Counted from the stretch's first letter, positions 1 through 8,658 are shown. The stretch is DNA of 53,515 bases from Burkholderiales bacterium (GCA_017302505.1 JAFLDH010000009.1:1-53515), one strand, 5' to 3'. Translations and numbers: made by a program. Notes: generated from the sequence alone by a model not told the origin.

Positions 1-32
1 GCCGCGCACTGAGCCCGCGGGCACCGGCCAGC

Positions 33-38
33 TATAAT
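33..38 (+). promoter_or_regulatory. -10 box of the tRNA-Phe promoter
   Basis: A perfect TATAAT lies 11 bases before the tRNA. I see no good TTGACA-like -35 box at the expected distance, so only the -10 element is called. Confidence 0.6.
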
Positions 39-49
39 CGCTGGTTCTC

Positions 50-125
50 GGCCTGGTAGCTCAGTTGGTAGAGCAGCGGATTGAAAATCCGCGTGTCGGT
101 GGTTCGATTCCGCCCCAGGCCACCA
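50..125 (+). tRNA. tRNA-Phe (anticodon GAA)
   Basis: This is a complete cloverleaf. The acceptor arm GGCCTGG pairs with CCAGGCC at 115-121, the D-arm is normal, the anticodon loop TTGAAAA contains GAA, and the T-arm contains GGTTCGATTCC. The CCA end is encoded (123-125). The gene is intact even though it serves as an integration site: elements that entered here restored the 3' end, and partial copies of it remain at 6892-6939 and 51640-51663. Confidence 0.97.
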
Positions 126-126
126 G
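79..126 (+). repeat. att copy 1: 3' part of tRNA-Phe
   Basis: These 48 bases, from the anticodon stem through CCA and one more G, are repeated exactly at 6892-6939. The last 24 bases (103-126) are repeated at 51640-51663. This is the usual signature of tyrosine-recombinase integration into a tRNA 3' end. Confidence 0.9.
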
Positions 127-238
127 AAATTCTCCGGGGCTGACAATCCCGTCGACGGCAGCCCCGCGAGGTCACCCCCGGGGCTTTGCTGCAATTTGCC
201 CAGACCTTCTACAAAATTGAAGGCGCAGGAGGTGGAGC

Positions 239-962
239 GTGGCCCCGCATAGAAGCTGGACTTGCTCGATTTGCGGCAGGCACGCGACCCTTGGCCGTGC
301 TGATGAGACGCACAAGCGGCTCGATCTCGGAACCGAAACGAGCGAGGCCGACGGACAGGCGTTCACTGTCTTCGGCAGCCTGATCCGATGTCCGAACCCT
401 GACTGCCGTGAGTACCACCTCTCGGTTTCAGCGCATTCCGCTGCCTATGCCTACAACCCGCATGGCCCCGACAAGTACGATGTCAAGGGCACTGTAGGCG
501 TCGGTCGCTTTCAGTTCATCCCTTCCACAACAGCACCGCTGAGCACTAGCGTTCCTGCCAGTGTTCAAGAGGACTACGTTGAGGCCTACCTGATTCGTGG
601 CCTTAGCCCAAAGGCCGCGGCGACGCTTGCCCGCCGTGCGCTGCAAGGGATGATTCGCGACTTTTGGGGTGTGTCGAAGGCAAATCTCCATCTAGAGCTG
701 GTGGCCATCAAGGACCGGTGTGATCCCGACCTGTACCAGGCCATGATGGACGTCAAAAAGCCTCGGCAACATCGGCGCTCATCCCGAGCGTGACATCGCG
801 CTGATCATCGACATCGAACCGGGTGAGGCTCAGCAGTTGCTCGACCTAATACATCTTCTCGATCAGGAGTGGTATGTACAGAGAGCACTCAAGCAAGAGA
901 GGCTCGGGCGCTTGCGGGCGCTTGCCTCAACGAAGTCCGCTGAAAAGGCCCCAGGCAAGTAA
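239..962 (+). pseudogene. DUF4145 family protein, frameshifted
   Basis: Translation starts at GTG 239 behind a strong AGGAGGTGG ribosome site. The N-terminus has a zinc-ribbon-like pattern (CSIC, then a CPNPDC-type motif). It is followed by the typical DUF4145 core with an LSPKAAATLARRALQGM-like helix. The frame breaks near 755-765, beside a run of five A, and continues in another frame as GNIGAHPERDIALIIDIEP and on to TAA at 960-962. One missing base explains the break, so it could be a real mutation or a sequencing error. DUF4145 domains are often found in restriction and other defence contexts; no activity can be assigned here. Restored length would be about 240 residues. Confidence 0.8.
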
Positions 963-965
963 CGG

Positions 966-1172
966 TCACCGCAGCGGCTTGACCCGCTGCCCGATCCTCT
1001 CCCACACGTAGCGGTCGCTCATGTGGCGGTTCTTGTGGCCAAGAAGCCGTTGCGAGTGCGCTAGGTCCCCGGTGTGCCTCGCGGTCTTGGCACGAATGTC
1101 GCGGAACTGGAAGACAACGCCGACAGCTTTGCGCGCCTTGTCGAACCGCGACCGCCATTTGCAAACAGGTCG
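966..1172 (-). pseudogene. Phage-type tyrosine integrase, C-terminal remnant
   Basis: Reading the minus strand from 1172 to the stop at 966-968 gives RSRFDKARKAVGVVFQFRDI, then RLLGHKNRHMSDRYVWERIG and QRVKPLR. This matches the end of a phage integrase: the FRDIRAKTA box that normally carries the catalytic Arg, the LLGH box, and the Tyr in the MSDRYV position. Upstream the frame ends at a stop, and no N-terminal or core-binding domain is visible. It is presumably the remains of the integrase of element 1. It lies tail to tail with the DUF4145 gene, 3 bp away. Confidence 0.8.
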
Positions 1173-1253
1173 TCAGGCATCATGGAGGCACGACCACGTA
1201 GACGGCGCGCGTGCAGCGAGCGAGCGGGTCTGCCAGTGTTTTGCGAGGACGCA

Positions 1254-1733
1254 ATGCTGAAGATGTGGCTGTTGATGCTCAGCTTTCCCGCAGGCTGGCT
1301 AGCATTTCTACTTTTCAGTAGGGGCAGAGCGCACTCAGGTGTCGTAAGGCATGGTGGCGGATTCATTGCCGCATGCCTTGCGTTTGTTGCGGTCAGCCTA
1401 ATGGTCATCCCTGGCTCTGAATGGCATTGGGGTAAGCCAGCGCATACCAAGGTAGACAAGCTTGACGTTCGCTCAGCTAGGCCGGTGCATGCCGACGACG
1501 GGCGCGACGAGGAGAGGAGGTACGGGCTTTCGCAGAGCCGGTACGAGCAATGCAAGGCACTTGGCCTTCAGGTAATGCTTGCTCAACGCAAAGAGCCCGA
1601 TGGTCCTCAGCACGCCGCCGCCTATGCCGAATGGGATTCCAAGTGCGGCCTGCAAGTGCTGTTGCCGTATGCGAAGGCTCATCGCCTCAAAAACGTACCA
1701 GCTGCGCCACTTGAGTGGACGCTACTGCCGTAG
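1254..1733 (+). CDS. Small membrane protein, unknown function
   Basis: The 159-residue protein has two hydrophobic helices near the start (about residues 4-20 and 33-53), then a hydrophilic C-terminal domain of about 100 residues with three cysteines. ATG 1254 was chosen because it puts the first membrane helix at the N-terminus and has a GAGGA-like site just upstream. An in-frame extension back to 1074 would overlap the integrase remnant and looks non-native. The likely topology is two inner-membrane segments with a soluble tail. No family recognised. Confidence 0.55.
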   Translation: MLKMWLLMLSFPAGWLAFLLFSRGRAHSGVVRHGGGFIAACLAFVAVSLMVIPGSEWHWGKPAHTKVDKLDVRSARPVHADDGRDEERRYGLSQSRYEQCKALGLQVMLAQRKEPDGPQHAAAYAEWDSKCGLQVLLPYAKAHRLKNVPAAPLEWTLLP

Positions 1734-1774
1734 CCGAGAGTTCACGCTGCTAGTGCATCGGACGGTTCGCGACC

Positions 1775-1810
1775 AGCCTTGCGAGCCTTGTCGAATCGTG
1801 ACCGCAGAAG
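1775..1810 (-). pseudogene. Second scrap of the integrase
   Basis: On the minus strand this short stretch encodes RSRFDKARKAG, ten residues of which match the integrase remnant at 966-1172. The two DNA copies differ at several third positions, so this is a diverged relative and not a recent duplication. Stops lie close by on both sides. Confidence 0.55.
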
Positions 1811-1870
1811 CACTTGCAAGAAAGAGTCGACTACCCGCCGCTACCTCGAATGCCTGCTGCGCGCCAGCGG

Positions 1871-3187
1871 TCAACGGTTTTGCCGCAAGCGTGCTACCCG
1901 AAGCTGATTCGCAGCTGTACTGCTCACCCCAGTAAGGGCGGCAGCGTCGTCGTCAGCCCCGGCTAGTCCGATGCGCCGACCCGCCACGGCCGAGACAGTC
2001 CCGGTGCGGGTCTGCTCGAGCAGCCAAAGCCGGAGCTGCGCTGCAGCTGCAGCGGTAGTGAACTGCAATACGTCACTGCTTGGTGCGCCGAAATCAGCGA
2101 CCTCAATGCGTAGCCGATGGCAGGCTTCCAACTGGGCGCCCGGTGGGCACTGGACAAGACCAAAGGTTGCGGCATAGAGGTCGTCCGCTGTTGCAAGCTG
2201 CAAGGTCGGACCGCTCAGCGGCATAGTACGGATGCTCGTTACGTCATCACCTTCAGAAACGGTAGAGTCACCGGACGCTGTCTCGCGAATCCAAGCATTC
2301 GCTTTGGTCTTGACGCTAAGACCGTCGCTGCTGCTCTTGGCTACCTTCGCCTGGCAGCGTTCTATCGTCACGACGGCGGGCATAGCAGGTTTGCCGTCCT
2401 TCACCAGGCTCAGCCGGTAAACGGGCAGGTTGTCGTCGATGGCCGTCAGCTTGAGCGAGACCGTGGCCGTCGTCGTTCCGAACAAGTTCACGTTCGGTCC
2501 ACCTTCGACAACCAGCTTCGCGACACTGGGCGTCAGCGCGCCCCCGAGGGACATTCGGCGCAAAGCGTACTTTGCGCTTTCCTCGAGTACATCGGAGGTC
2601 TCGGCACCGATGTCGAGTACACGTTCGACATCCCCGACGCTTGCCGTCTTCGTTCTACCGAGCGTGAGCTTGTCGGTTTGTGTGAACTTGGCTGAACCGA
2701 TGTCGAAGGAGGCGTAGACCGAGTCGAAGCGGTCCCAAGAAGTGAATCGCGCTCTCTCGGGTTGAGCAAGTTCAAGGACCATTTCCAGCTTGTCGACTCG
2801 GTCCGCTGGCTTTCGGAGGTCACCCAGGAGCGTGAAGACCACGCGTTTGCTCAGGACGGTCCTGTCTGCCCAAGCGCAGGGACCCTGTTCTTCCTCCGGC
2901 GTCGCCATGACCGAGGCAACGAGTTGCTTCGCCGACACGTCCGGTCCGGCTCGTTCGGCCAGGGCCTTCACGAGTTCCGCTTGAGCACGCTCGCTCAGAC
3001 CAACAATTGGTGCTTTCGATTCGCCTGCCTTCGGACTCGCCATGAAAACGCTCAGTTCGAGCGTCGCATTGGCGGTAGCGCCATCCAATCGGTCGTAGTG
3101 TCGCAACAGTTCCGGCTTCGCCCCGCAACCGGCCAGGAGGACGACAACTGCCAAGCCGCCGATGGTGGATACAGAGCTGGGTCTCAT
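1871..3187 (-). CDS. Predicted lipoprotein, unknown function
   Basis: The 438-residue protein begins MRPSSVSTIGGLAVVVLLAG followed by Cys, a clear lipoprotein signal with an LLAGC lipobox. The rest is mostly beta-rich with no family I recognise. ATG 3187 was preferred over an in-frame start nine codons earlier because it fits the signal peptide, has an AAGAGG-type site upstream, and overlaps the stop of the preceding 88-residue gene as ATGA. That overlap indicates translational coupling. It is probably anchored in the outer or inner membrane facing the periplasm. It could form an envelope complex with its operon partner and with the hydrolase-like lipoprotein upstream, but that is inference. 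Confidence 0.75.
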   Translation of the reverse strand: MRPSSVSTIGGLAVVVLLAGCGAKPELLRHYDRLDGATANATLELSVFMASPKAGESKAPIVGLSERAQAELVKALAERAGPDVSAKQLVASVMATPEEEQGPCAWADRTVLSKRVVFTLLGDLRKPADRVDKLEMVLELAQPERARFTSWDRFDSVYASFDIGSAKFTQTDKLTLGRTKTASVGDVERVLDIGAETSDVLEESAKYALRRMSLGGALTPSVAKLVVEGGPNVNLFGTTTATVSLKLTAIDDNLPVYRLSLVKDGKPAMPAVVTIERCQAKVAKSSSDGLSVKTKANAWIRETASGDSTVSEGDDVTSIRTMPLSGPTLQLATADDLYAATFGLVQCPPGAQLEACHRLRIEVADFGAPSSDVLQFTTAAAAAQLRLWLLEQTRTGTVSAVAGRRIGLAGADDDAAALTGVSSTAANQLRVARLRQNR

Positions 3188-3450
3188 GGCCGCCTCTTCA
3201 ATTGGAAGACGCACATCTCGACAGTCCCAGGCTGACTCTCCAGGCTGACTTGCCAGCCTCGGGGCGGCGACATGCTGACTGCCCTGTATTCGGTCTTCGG
3301 GACCCGAACGGGTTCGCCAGCAAAGTAGTTGTCAGCGCTGGTTATCTCGCTGGCGTAGTTGGCGTGCTTATAGATGCGATGGTGAGTCGGGTCCCTTTCG
3401 TCCTTGCGGCGAAGAACGAAGCGATTGTCCCAATTGGTACCAGTTGCCAT
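3184..3450 (-). CDS. Small protein of 88 residues, coupled to the lipoprotein
   Basis: The gene starts at ATG 3450 behind a GGAGGG ribosome site. The product is basic and hydrophilic with no signal peptide or membrane helix. Its stop overlaps the start of the 1871-3187 lipoprotein gene as ATGA, which is the main support that both are real and co-expressed. No family recognised. The tail contains VEMCVFQLKRRP. Confidence 0.6.
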   Translation of the reverse strand: MATGTNWDNRFVLRRKDERDPTHHRIYKHANYASEITSADNYFAGEPVRVPKTEYRAVSMSPPRGWQVSLESQPGTVEMCVFQLKRRP

Positions 3451-3730
3451 AGTCCCTCCAGCCTTCGGTAACGCGCAGCCGATGGAAGCAGCCATCGGGC
3501 TGGAGCATATCGGGTGACCTGTGGGTCGGCCATGGTCGGCGTCATCACACTTGGCGATGGCTCGTTGCGAGCGGTTGAACAGGCACGACGCAGTCTTCAT
3601 CCGCGGTCGTGCGGCCAGCCTGGTCGACCACGAGCACATTGCGTCACTACACCGGCAGTGTGTTTCCCGAGCCCTTAGCCGGTTCGAGCACCATTCTCTT
3701 GTCCTACCGGGCGCTGGCAGGATTCGTGGT

Positions 3731-3751
3731 CCAAGGGGCGGGCCCCCTTGG
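3731..3751 (-). terminator. Hairpin after the hydrolase-like lipoprotein gene
   Basis: CCAAGGGG and CCCCCTTGG form a strong GC-rich stem with a very short loop, about 30 bases beyond the stop of the 3782-4981 gene. There is no clear T run, so it may terminate weakly or only stabilise the transcript. The rest of 3451-3781 shows no convincing gene. Confidence 0.35.
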
Positions 3752-3781
3752 GGTCTTCGCAAACTCGCGTACTTGCGATTT

Positions 3782-4981
3782 CTACTGGCACTTGCCCGAC
3801 GTGGGATTCCCGCAGGCAACGAGCCTTCGCACGGTACTGTTCTCTCGGTAGCCCTGGTGAGCCGTCGTGGGCAACTCTACGAGACCAAAGTACGTGTTGT
3901 CGTTGGACACGACGACATCCACGACGTCGTAACTCTTGCCCCATGGACTCGGCACAAGGATGTAGGACAGGAGGTCGTTGGGGTCTGTGAAGGCAACGAC
4001 GCGCAGGGGAGCCGCCGCCACCGAGGCGGCCTTGAATGGCGCTCGCGCCTTTCGCGACGCGACGAGCTCGGCAAGCGCGTCCCTGGGATACGAGGAACCG
4101 TCGGTAGACAGGCTCTTGATGGTGCCGTCCAGCATCGTGTCGCCCAGTGCCAGGATGGGCACCTGGTTGGCGCCCATGAAGACCAATGTGGTGCGGTCGA
4201 AGGTGCGCTGGCCGGCCGCGCGCTTCGCCGGCACGCTCGATACGGACAATTTGAACAGGGCATCGAAGACGACTTTGCTCCCAAGACTTTCGCTGACCAC
4301 GACCAGGGGAATGGACTCGTCCATGGCGGCTGCGGCGACCGCTGCGTTGCCGTCCGAACGCTGGCCTCCTGACGTCGCCACGGCCTGGAGCACGGCGCGC
4401 TGCATGCGCTCGTTGATTTGGTCGCGGGACTGGCCCTGGTAGATGACGGCGTCGGACAGGCAATCGTTGAGGATGGTGTCCTTCAGGATGCGATTGAGCT
4501 GTGCGCGCTGGTACGGGTAGGCCTTCTCCGCCTCGGCGGGTGGACAGGCTTTGGACTTGTCGGTCTGGTCGTAACAGAGCCGCGCCTTGAGAGGCGCCGT
4601 CAGCGGAGACCACAGGATGGCGTTGGCGCGAATCGGTCCCCGAGGGGTCGAGAGCGTCTGCTGATACAGGCGAATACCCGTGTCCTCGACTTCGACCGGC
4701 TGCAACTCGACCTTTTCGGTACCTCCCAGCGCGGCGTAGATGTTGGTAACGGCACCTGTGGCCCACAGTTCGTCGTGGGTGCACATGCCGTGCACGAACA
4801 GCAGGTCAAGCGGGCGTTGCGGCTCGAGCAGGTCGACGATGCCCTCGAAGCGGGTGTTGCCCGAACTGGACGCGAATGCGGGCGACTTGTAGGGTGTCGA
4901 GCAGCCGGCCAACGCCCCGGCCATAACCAGAGCCAACGCGACTCGTGCTGCGAAAGACCGAGACCTGGAAACGAGTCGCAT
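3782..4981 (-). CDS. Lipoprotein with an alpha/beta-hydrolase fold (esterase-like)
   Basis: This is a 399-residue protein with a lipoprotein signal (lipobox LAGC, Cys27). The mature part shows hydrolase landmarks: an FVHGMCTHD strand-loop (His64 region) that would form the oxyanion hole, a SESLGS nucleophile elbow with Ser232, and an FTDPND segment that could supply the acid. The catalytic His is not certain; a candidate lies in the C-terminal THAHQG-like segment. ATG 4981 has a GGGAGGAA site upstream. The elbow is SxSxG rather than classic GxSxG. The substrate is unknown; an ester or lipid in the envelope is plausible. Confidence 0.75.
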   Translation of the reverse strand: MRLVSRSRSFAARVALALVMAGALAGCSTPYKSPAFASSSGNTRFEGIVDLLEPQRPLDLLFVHGMCTHDELWATGAVTNIYAALGGTEKVELQPVEVEDTGIRLYQQTLSTPRGPIRANAILWSPLTAPLKARLCYDQTDKSKACPPAEAEKAYPYQRAQLNRILKDTILNDCLSDAVIYQGQSRDQINERMQRAVLQAVATSGGQRSDGNAAVAAAAMDESIPLVVVSESLGSKVVFDALFKLSVSSVPAKRAAGQRTFDRTTLVFMGANQVPILALGDTMLDGTIKSLSTDGSSYPRDALAELVASRKARAPFKAASVAAAPLRVVAFTDPNDLLSYILVPSPWGKSYDVVDVVVSNDNTYFGLVELPTTAHQGYRENSTVRRLVACGNPTSGKCQ

Positions 4982-5397
4982 GACAGATTCCTCCCGTGCT
5001 TAGCGGCCGGCGTTACTCAGAGAGTTCTAGCCGAGCCTCGCACGAAGCACATCCCTAATCGGTAGGGTCTTGCGACCTGGGCCAACCAGGAGCGTTGCGC
5101 CTCTGGGTCGCTTGGGAGGCTGCACAGGCGTCACGCGACCGACCTCCGGCTCTTCATGCGGATGGCTGAAGTGCGTCAAGAGCCCGTTCGAGGGTGCGCT
5201 GACCGGGACCTGCATGGCCCCACGAGCATCGGCGTCACCGGCCACGGCTGCGCCCGCAGGGAGTTGGACCAGGGGTGGTTTGGACCCTGACACCGAAGCG
5301 GCTCAGCTGCGTGCAGCTAGCCAAGGAATTAGCCTGTCCCGAATTCGGGAGAAAGCCTGTAGACTACTCACAACCAAAACAACGTTGGGTGTCCATC

Positions 5398-6270
5398 ATG
5401 GCGGAACAAGCACTGGCTACAGGCCCGGATACTAGGCGCAGAGCGGCCATCTACAACGCGGTCGCAGTGGCGTTGCTGGTTGCCGGCCTCGCATCGGCAG
5501 ACCTCATTGACCTGATTGCACCGGCCAACAAGTTTGCACAGATGGAACTCATGGCAAGGATTCTGGCCGGCGCGCTCTTTGTGCTGCTTATCGCAACGCT
5601 TCTCGGTCGCAATCGCACAGCAGTTCGGCGGGCGAAGGAGCGGCTCGTCATAGCTGGGCTGGCATTCGCTGCATGCCTGTCTGTCATTGCGCTTGCCGGT
5701 GCTGGCCAAAGCAGGGCTGCTGACTTCATGAAGGCCCTCAAGAGCAACGGCGACGAGTTCAAGGTGAAGTTCGCCGAGATTGAGCGGTCGATAGATGAAC
5801 TCGACTGGTCCAGAACCTTGTCGGCCGATACGCTGGCGACGCGAGAGGGCATTGCCGAAGGCAAGGCGACCGTGCAGCGCTTTCGCAAGCTCCTGGCCGA
5901 ACGAAGCGTGCTGGTGCAAGCTCGAGCTGAAGGGCTAAGCCAACTTCTTCAGCAGGCGCCAGGCGGGAAAGCTGGGGAAGACGTGCGCTTCGTAGTCGAG
6001 AGAACGGTCCAGTTCGAATCAACACAGTTCGAACTGGTCGGTCGCGCACAGAGTGCATTCGCCACAGCCGTTCAGAATCTGCTTGATTGGAGTGAGCGCA
6101 ACCCGGGCGCCTTCACCGCACTCAATGGTCAAGTAGTTTTTGCGAGTGCTGAGAAGGAGAGCGAGGTGCGTGCTTTCCTGGCGGCTATTCGGAGTGCGGA
6201 GGAATCCGTGGCCAGCGCTGTCGAGGCGGCTGAAGCGGAAGGCGCGAAGGTCCAGGCTAGCTTCAAGTGA
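5398..6270 (+). CDS. Membrane protein with a long periplasmic or cytoplasmic helical domain
   Basis: The 290-residue protein has three hydrophobic segments in its first third (about residues 18-38, 50-68 and 83-101). An alpha-helical, charged domain follows, about 190 residues rich in Ala, Glu and Arg and possibly coiled. ATG 5398 was chosen because the longer in-frame start at 5275 adds a sequence without membrane or signal character. No good ribosome site is visible, so the start is the weakest point. No family recognised; the shape suggests a sensor-like or scaffold membrane protein. Confidence 0.6.
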   Translation: MAEQALATGPDTRRRAAIYNAVAVALLVAGLASADLIDLIAPANKFAQMELMARILAGALFVLLIATLLGRNRTAVRRAKERLVIAGLAFAACLSVIALAGAGQSRAADFMKALKSNGDEFKVKFAEIERSIDELDWSRTLSADTLATREGIAEGKATVQRFRKLLAERSVLVQARAEGLSQLLQQAPGGKAGEDVRFVVERTVQFESTQFELVGRAQSAFATAVQNLLDWSERNPGAFTALNGQVVFASAEKESEVRAFLAAIRSAEESVASAVEAAEAEGAKVQASFK

Positions 6271-6283
6271 GCTAGCTTCAGTT

Positions 6284-6625
6284 GAGGGTGTGGAGGTTGC
6301 CGGCCGGGCAGAGGCACGCCAGGCGGCGCGTGCAGACCTGCTAGCCGCCATCGATGCGTGGGGCCAGGCGCGACGCGTCCAGGACTGGCTGTCTCTCGTC
6401 GAGAAGCAGGTCCAAGACCTCCCCCTAGCCGACCGCGAGCAGGTGCTCGGGCGGCTCCGAGACGCAAAGTCGCTCGTTGGCGGCGAAGACGCCCTGGTGC
6501 TTCTGAAGCAATGGAAGGCACCCGACGAGCGTCTGCGAAGACGCGCGGACGGCCGCGGATGCCGTGCTGACCTTGTGCCGGGATTCGCAGATGCTCGCCT
6601 GCGCCTCGTACCCAGGAAACTCTGA
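6284..6625 (+). pseudogene. C-terminal fragment of an unidentified helical protein
   Basis: The frame from about 6284 encodes a helical stretch (ADLLAAIDAWGQARRVQDWL, then VEKQVQDLPLADREQVLGRL) ending in LLKQWKAPDE. The composition and heptad-like pattern look like real protein, but there is no start codon of its own. The last 40 residues become arginine-rich and unprotein-like, suggesting a frameshift after about 6530. I cannot name the family. Confidence 0.4.
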
Positions 6626-6640
6626 ATCTCCTGGGTATGA

Positions 6641-6891
6641 GCTCGCCCTGTGCCGTCGCGGGATTTCGCGGCCCCCCGGCCGCGCCGCAAAGCTTCGCGC
6701 AGACGCGACGGGTGGTTGCTACACTCATCTCACGTCATCGCGAGGGGAGGCGCAGTTTCTGGCAATCCTCTGGCAATGGCGTCAGGCGCCGGGTGCGGCG
6801 GGCTGCGGACGACTGCGGTCCAATGCGCTGTAAGTGCTTGTTTTTGCTCAGTGTTGCGAGTGGCTTCGGCCCAACCGCACCCGCGGAAACC
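6641..6891. other. Intergenic stretch before the second att copy
   Basis: I see no convincing gene, RNA or strong hairpin here. It contains scattered GC-rich sequence and leads directly into the repeated tRNA fragment. Confidence 0.5.
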
Positions 6892-6939
6892 GATTGAAAA
6901 TCCGCGTGTCGGTGGTTCGATTCCGCCCCAGGCCACCAG
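6892..6939 (+). repeat. att copy 2: junction of elements 1 and 2
   Basis: These are 48 bases identical to 79-126, including the GAA anticodon loop and the CCA end, but without the 5' half of the tRNA. It separates the decayed element from the integrase-bearing element. Confidence 0.9.
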
Positions 6940-6982
6940 GACCTCTGTTTCAGGACTTCCCTAGAAGTCCCAGAAGCTCCAG

Positions 6983-7017
6983 AAAGCCCTAGGGAATCAA
7001 CTACTTAGGGCTTTTTT
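6983..7017 (+). terminator. Rho-independent terminator after att copy 2
   Basis: AAAGCCCTA and TAGGGCTTT form a 9-bp stem followed by TTTT. It lies 44 bases after the tRNA fragment and before the integrase. It probably stops tRNA-Phe read-through in the integrated state. Confidence 0.75.
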
Positions 7018-7062
7018 CATGTCCACGGAGGTCTCGCCGGGTCTTGTCAGATCCCGGCCTGA

Positions 7063-7122
7063 TGGAGTAAACAGTGGAGTAAATCTGCTGCGGACGGCCG
7101 AAAAGGGCCGTTTTACTCCATG
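7063..7122. promoter_or_regulatory. Cluster of GGAGTAAA/TTTACTCC motifs at the integrase start
   Basis: TGGAGTAAA occurs at 7063 and 7075, and its inverse TTTTACTCCATG at 7111-7122 overlaps the integrase start codon. An 11-base match, TTTACTCCATG, lies at 51590-51600 near the other end. These could be arm-type binding sites for the integrase or an excisionase, and could also let it repress its own gene. The role is inferred from position and repetition only. Confidence 0.5.
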
Positions 7123-8421
7123 GCACGCAATCTGATCCCTTCGGAAGCCACCATCCGCGCCGTGAAAACGGACGATCCGCGCAAGCGGCTCACCGACGGT
7201 GGCGGCCTGGTGCTGCTGCTCTTCGCCAGGAGTGGGCTGCACAGCTGGCGCCTGGACTACCGATTCCAGGGCAAGCGCAACACGCTCACGCTCGGCACCT
7301 TCCCCGACACCTCGCTCGCCCTGGCGCGCCGCAAGGCCGAAGCAGCCCGGCAGCTGCTCGCCGAAGGCTTCGACCCCAGCCAGCAGCGCAAGGCCGAGCG
7401 CGAGATGTGGGCCGAGGAGCGTGTGGCCGAGCAGCGCCAGGCGCAGGGTCTGCCCGCAGTGGGCAGCTTCGAAGCCGTCGCTCGCGAGTGGTTCGCGGTG
7501 CGCAAGGACAGCTGGTCCAAGAGCTACGGCGACAAGGTCATCGCCAGGCTGGAGACGGACGTCTTTCCCTACATCGGCCGCGAGATGGCTGCCGAAATCA
7601 CCGGCCCGCAGCTGCTGGCGGTGATGCGGCGCATCGAGTCCCGGGGCGTCATCGAGACGGCCCACCGGGCGCTGCAGGATTCGGGACAGGTCTTCCGCTA
7701 CGCCGTGGCCACCGGCCACGCGAAGTTCAACCCCGCGCGGGAGCTGAAGGATGCGCTGCGCCAGCCCAACCCGAAGCACTTCCCGGCCATCGTCGAGCCC
7801 AAGCGCCTGGGCGAGCTGCTGCGGGCGATTGACGGCTACGCCGCGACGCCCGTCGTTCGCGCGGCGCTGAAGCTGGCGCCGATGCTGTTGTTGCGACCTG
7901 GCGAGCTGCGCTTCGCGGAGTGGGCCGAGATCGACCTGGAGGCTGCGCTTTGGCAGGTGCCGGCGGCACGGATGAAGCGCGAGCTGCGGCAGAAGCTGAG
8001 CGGCACGCCCCACTTGGTGCCGCTGCCGAAACAGGCTGTTGACGTCTTTCGCGAGCTGCAGCCACTCACCGGCCAGGGCAAGATGGTCTTCCGCGGCGAG
8101 CGCCACCACGAGCGCGCGATGAGCGAGAACACGGTCAACGCAGCGCTGCGAACGATGGGTTTCCCGGCCGACGAGGTGACCGGCCACGGCTTCCGGGCCA
8201 CGGCGCGGACGATGCTGCACGAGCGGCTCGGCTTCAGCCCCGACGTGATCGAGGCGCAGCTGGCGCACACCGTGCGCGACAGCCTGGGCCGGGCCTACAA
8301 CCGGACCGAGTTCGTCGAGCAGCGGCGCGTGATGCTACAGACCTGGGCGGACTTCCTGGACCAGCTTCGCAGCGGCAAGGAAATGCTGCCGCGCAACAGG
8401 GCGCGCCAGGCAGCTCGCTAG
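7120..8421 (+). CDS. int: P4-type tyrosine integrase
   Basis: The 433-residue protein is of normal length for the family. It begins with a DUF4102-type arm-binding domain (about 1-95), followed by a core-binding domain (about 110-210) and the catalytic domain. Catalytic residues are visible: Arg259 in LLLRPGELRF, His356 and Arg359 in HGFRATART, His383 in AHTV and the nucleophile Tyr393 in AYNR. It recombines DNA between the tRNA-Phe 3' end and the matching element site. ATG 7120 lies inside an inverted TTTACTCCATG motif, and the position right next to the att repeat is typical. It appears intact, so the island may still excise. Confidence 0.95.
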   Translation: MARNLIPSEATIRAVKTDDPRKRLTDGGGLVLLLFARSGLHSWRLDYRFQGKRNTLTLGTFPDTSLALARRKAEAARQLLAEGFDPSQQRKAEREMWAEERVAEQRQAQGLPAVGSFEAVAREWFAVRKDSWSKSYGDKVIARLETDVFPYIGREMAAEITGPQLLAVMRRIESRGVIETAHRALQDSGQVFRYAVATGHAKFNPARELKDALRQPNPKHFPAIVEPKRLGELLRAIDGYAATPVVRAALKLAPMLLLRPGELRFAEWAEIDLEAALWQVPAARMKRELRQKLSGTPHLVPLPKQAVDVFRELQPLTGQGKMVFRGERHHERAMSENTVNAALRTMGFPADEVTGHGFRATARTMLHERLGFSPDVIEAQLAHTVRDSLGRAYNRTEFVEQRRVMLQTWADFLDQLRSGKEMLPRNRARQAAR

Positions 8422-8658
8422 CGTTGGTCAGCGCAAGAGCTGTGGCAGCAGATAGCCGTCTTCTGCTTCGCCACCTCGACGGGGTCCGCGTTTTCCTGCG
8501 CCGCCGTCGCGGCGGCGGACGTGCCCCTGTCGGCCGTCGCCGTTCGGATCATGTGCCCAGTGCCCACGGTCACCTGGCCCTTGGTGTCGAGACACATGTG
8601 AGGAATGGAGCCCAGAGTTCCATTCGTGCGGGCGATCATGCCGGGGGGTGATGGTCAT
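8418..8658 (-). pseudogene. Lysozyme-like (GH24-type) domain, broken N-terminal fragment
   Basis: The minus strand encodes a segment like GSIPHMCLDTKGQVTVGTGH. It resembles the start of phage-lysozyme-type domains found in phage and secretion-linked toxins (a catalytic Glu position, then LDxxGxxTVGxGH). The initial MTIT start and the body are in different frames, separated at a run of six C, and the reading ends after about 75 residues. The C-terminal two thirds are missing. It is probably a remnant of a cell-wall hydrolase in the same orientation as the 21-29 kb operon. Family assignment is by pattern only. Confidence 0.55.

Larger units (their letters stand above)
127..6891. mobile_element. 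Decayed integrated element 1 at tRNA-Phe
   Basis: The stretch is bounded by the 48-bp direct repeats at 79-126 and 6892-6939. Inside are C-terminal scraps of a phage-type integrase (966-1172 and about 1775-1810), a frameshifted DUF4145 gene and several intact-looking genes for envelope proteins. With no working integrase it would be immobile on its own. The boundaries rest on the repeats; that this was once a separate element is inference. Confidence 0.65.

Noticed and set aside
1074-1253. Longer N-terminus for the membrane protein at 1254-1733
   Set aside because: It overlaps the integrase remnant on the other strand and adds an arginine-rich, non-native-looking sequence before the first membrane helix.
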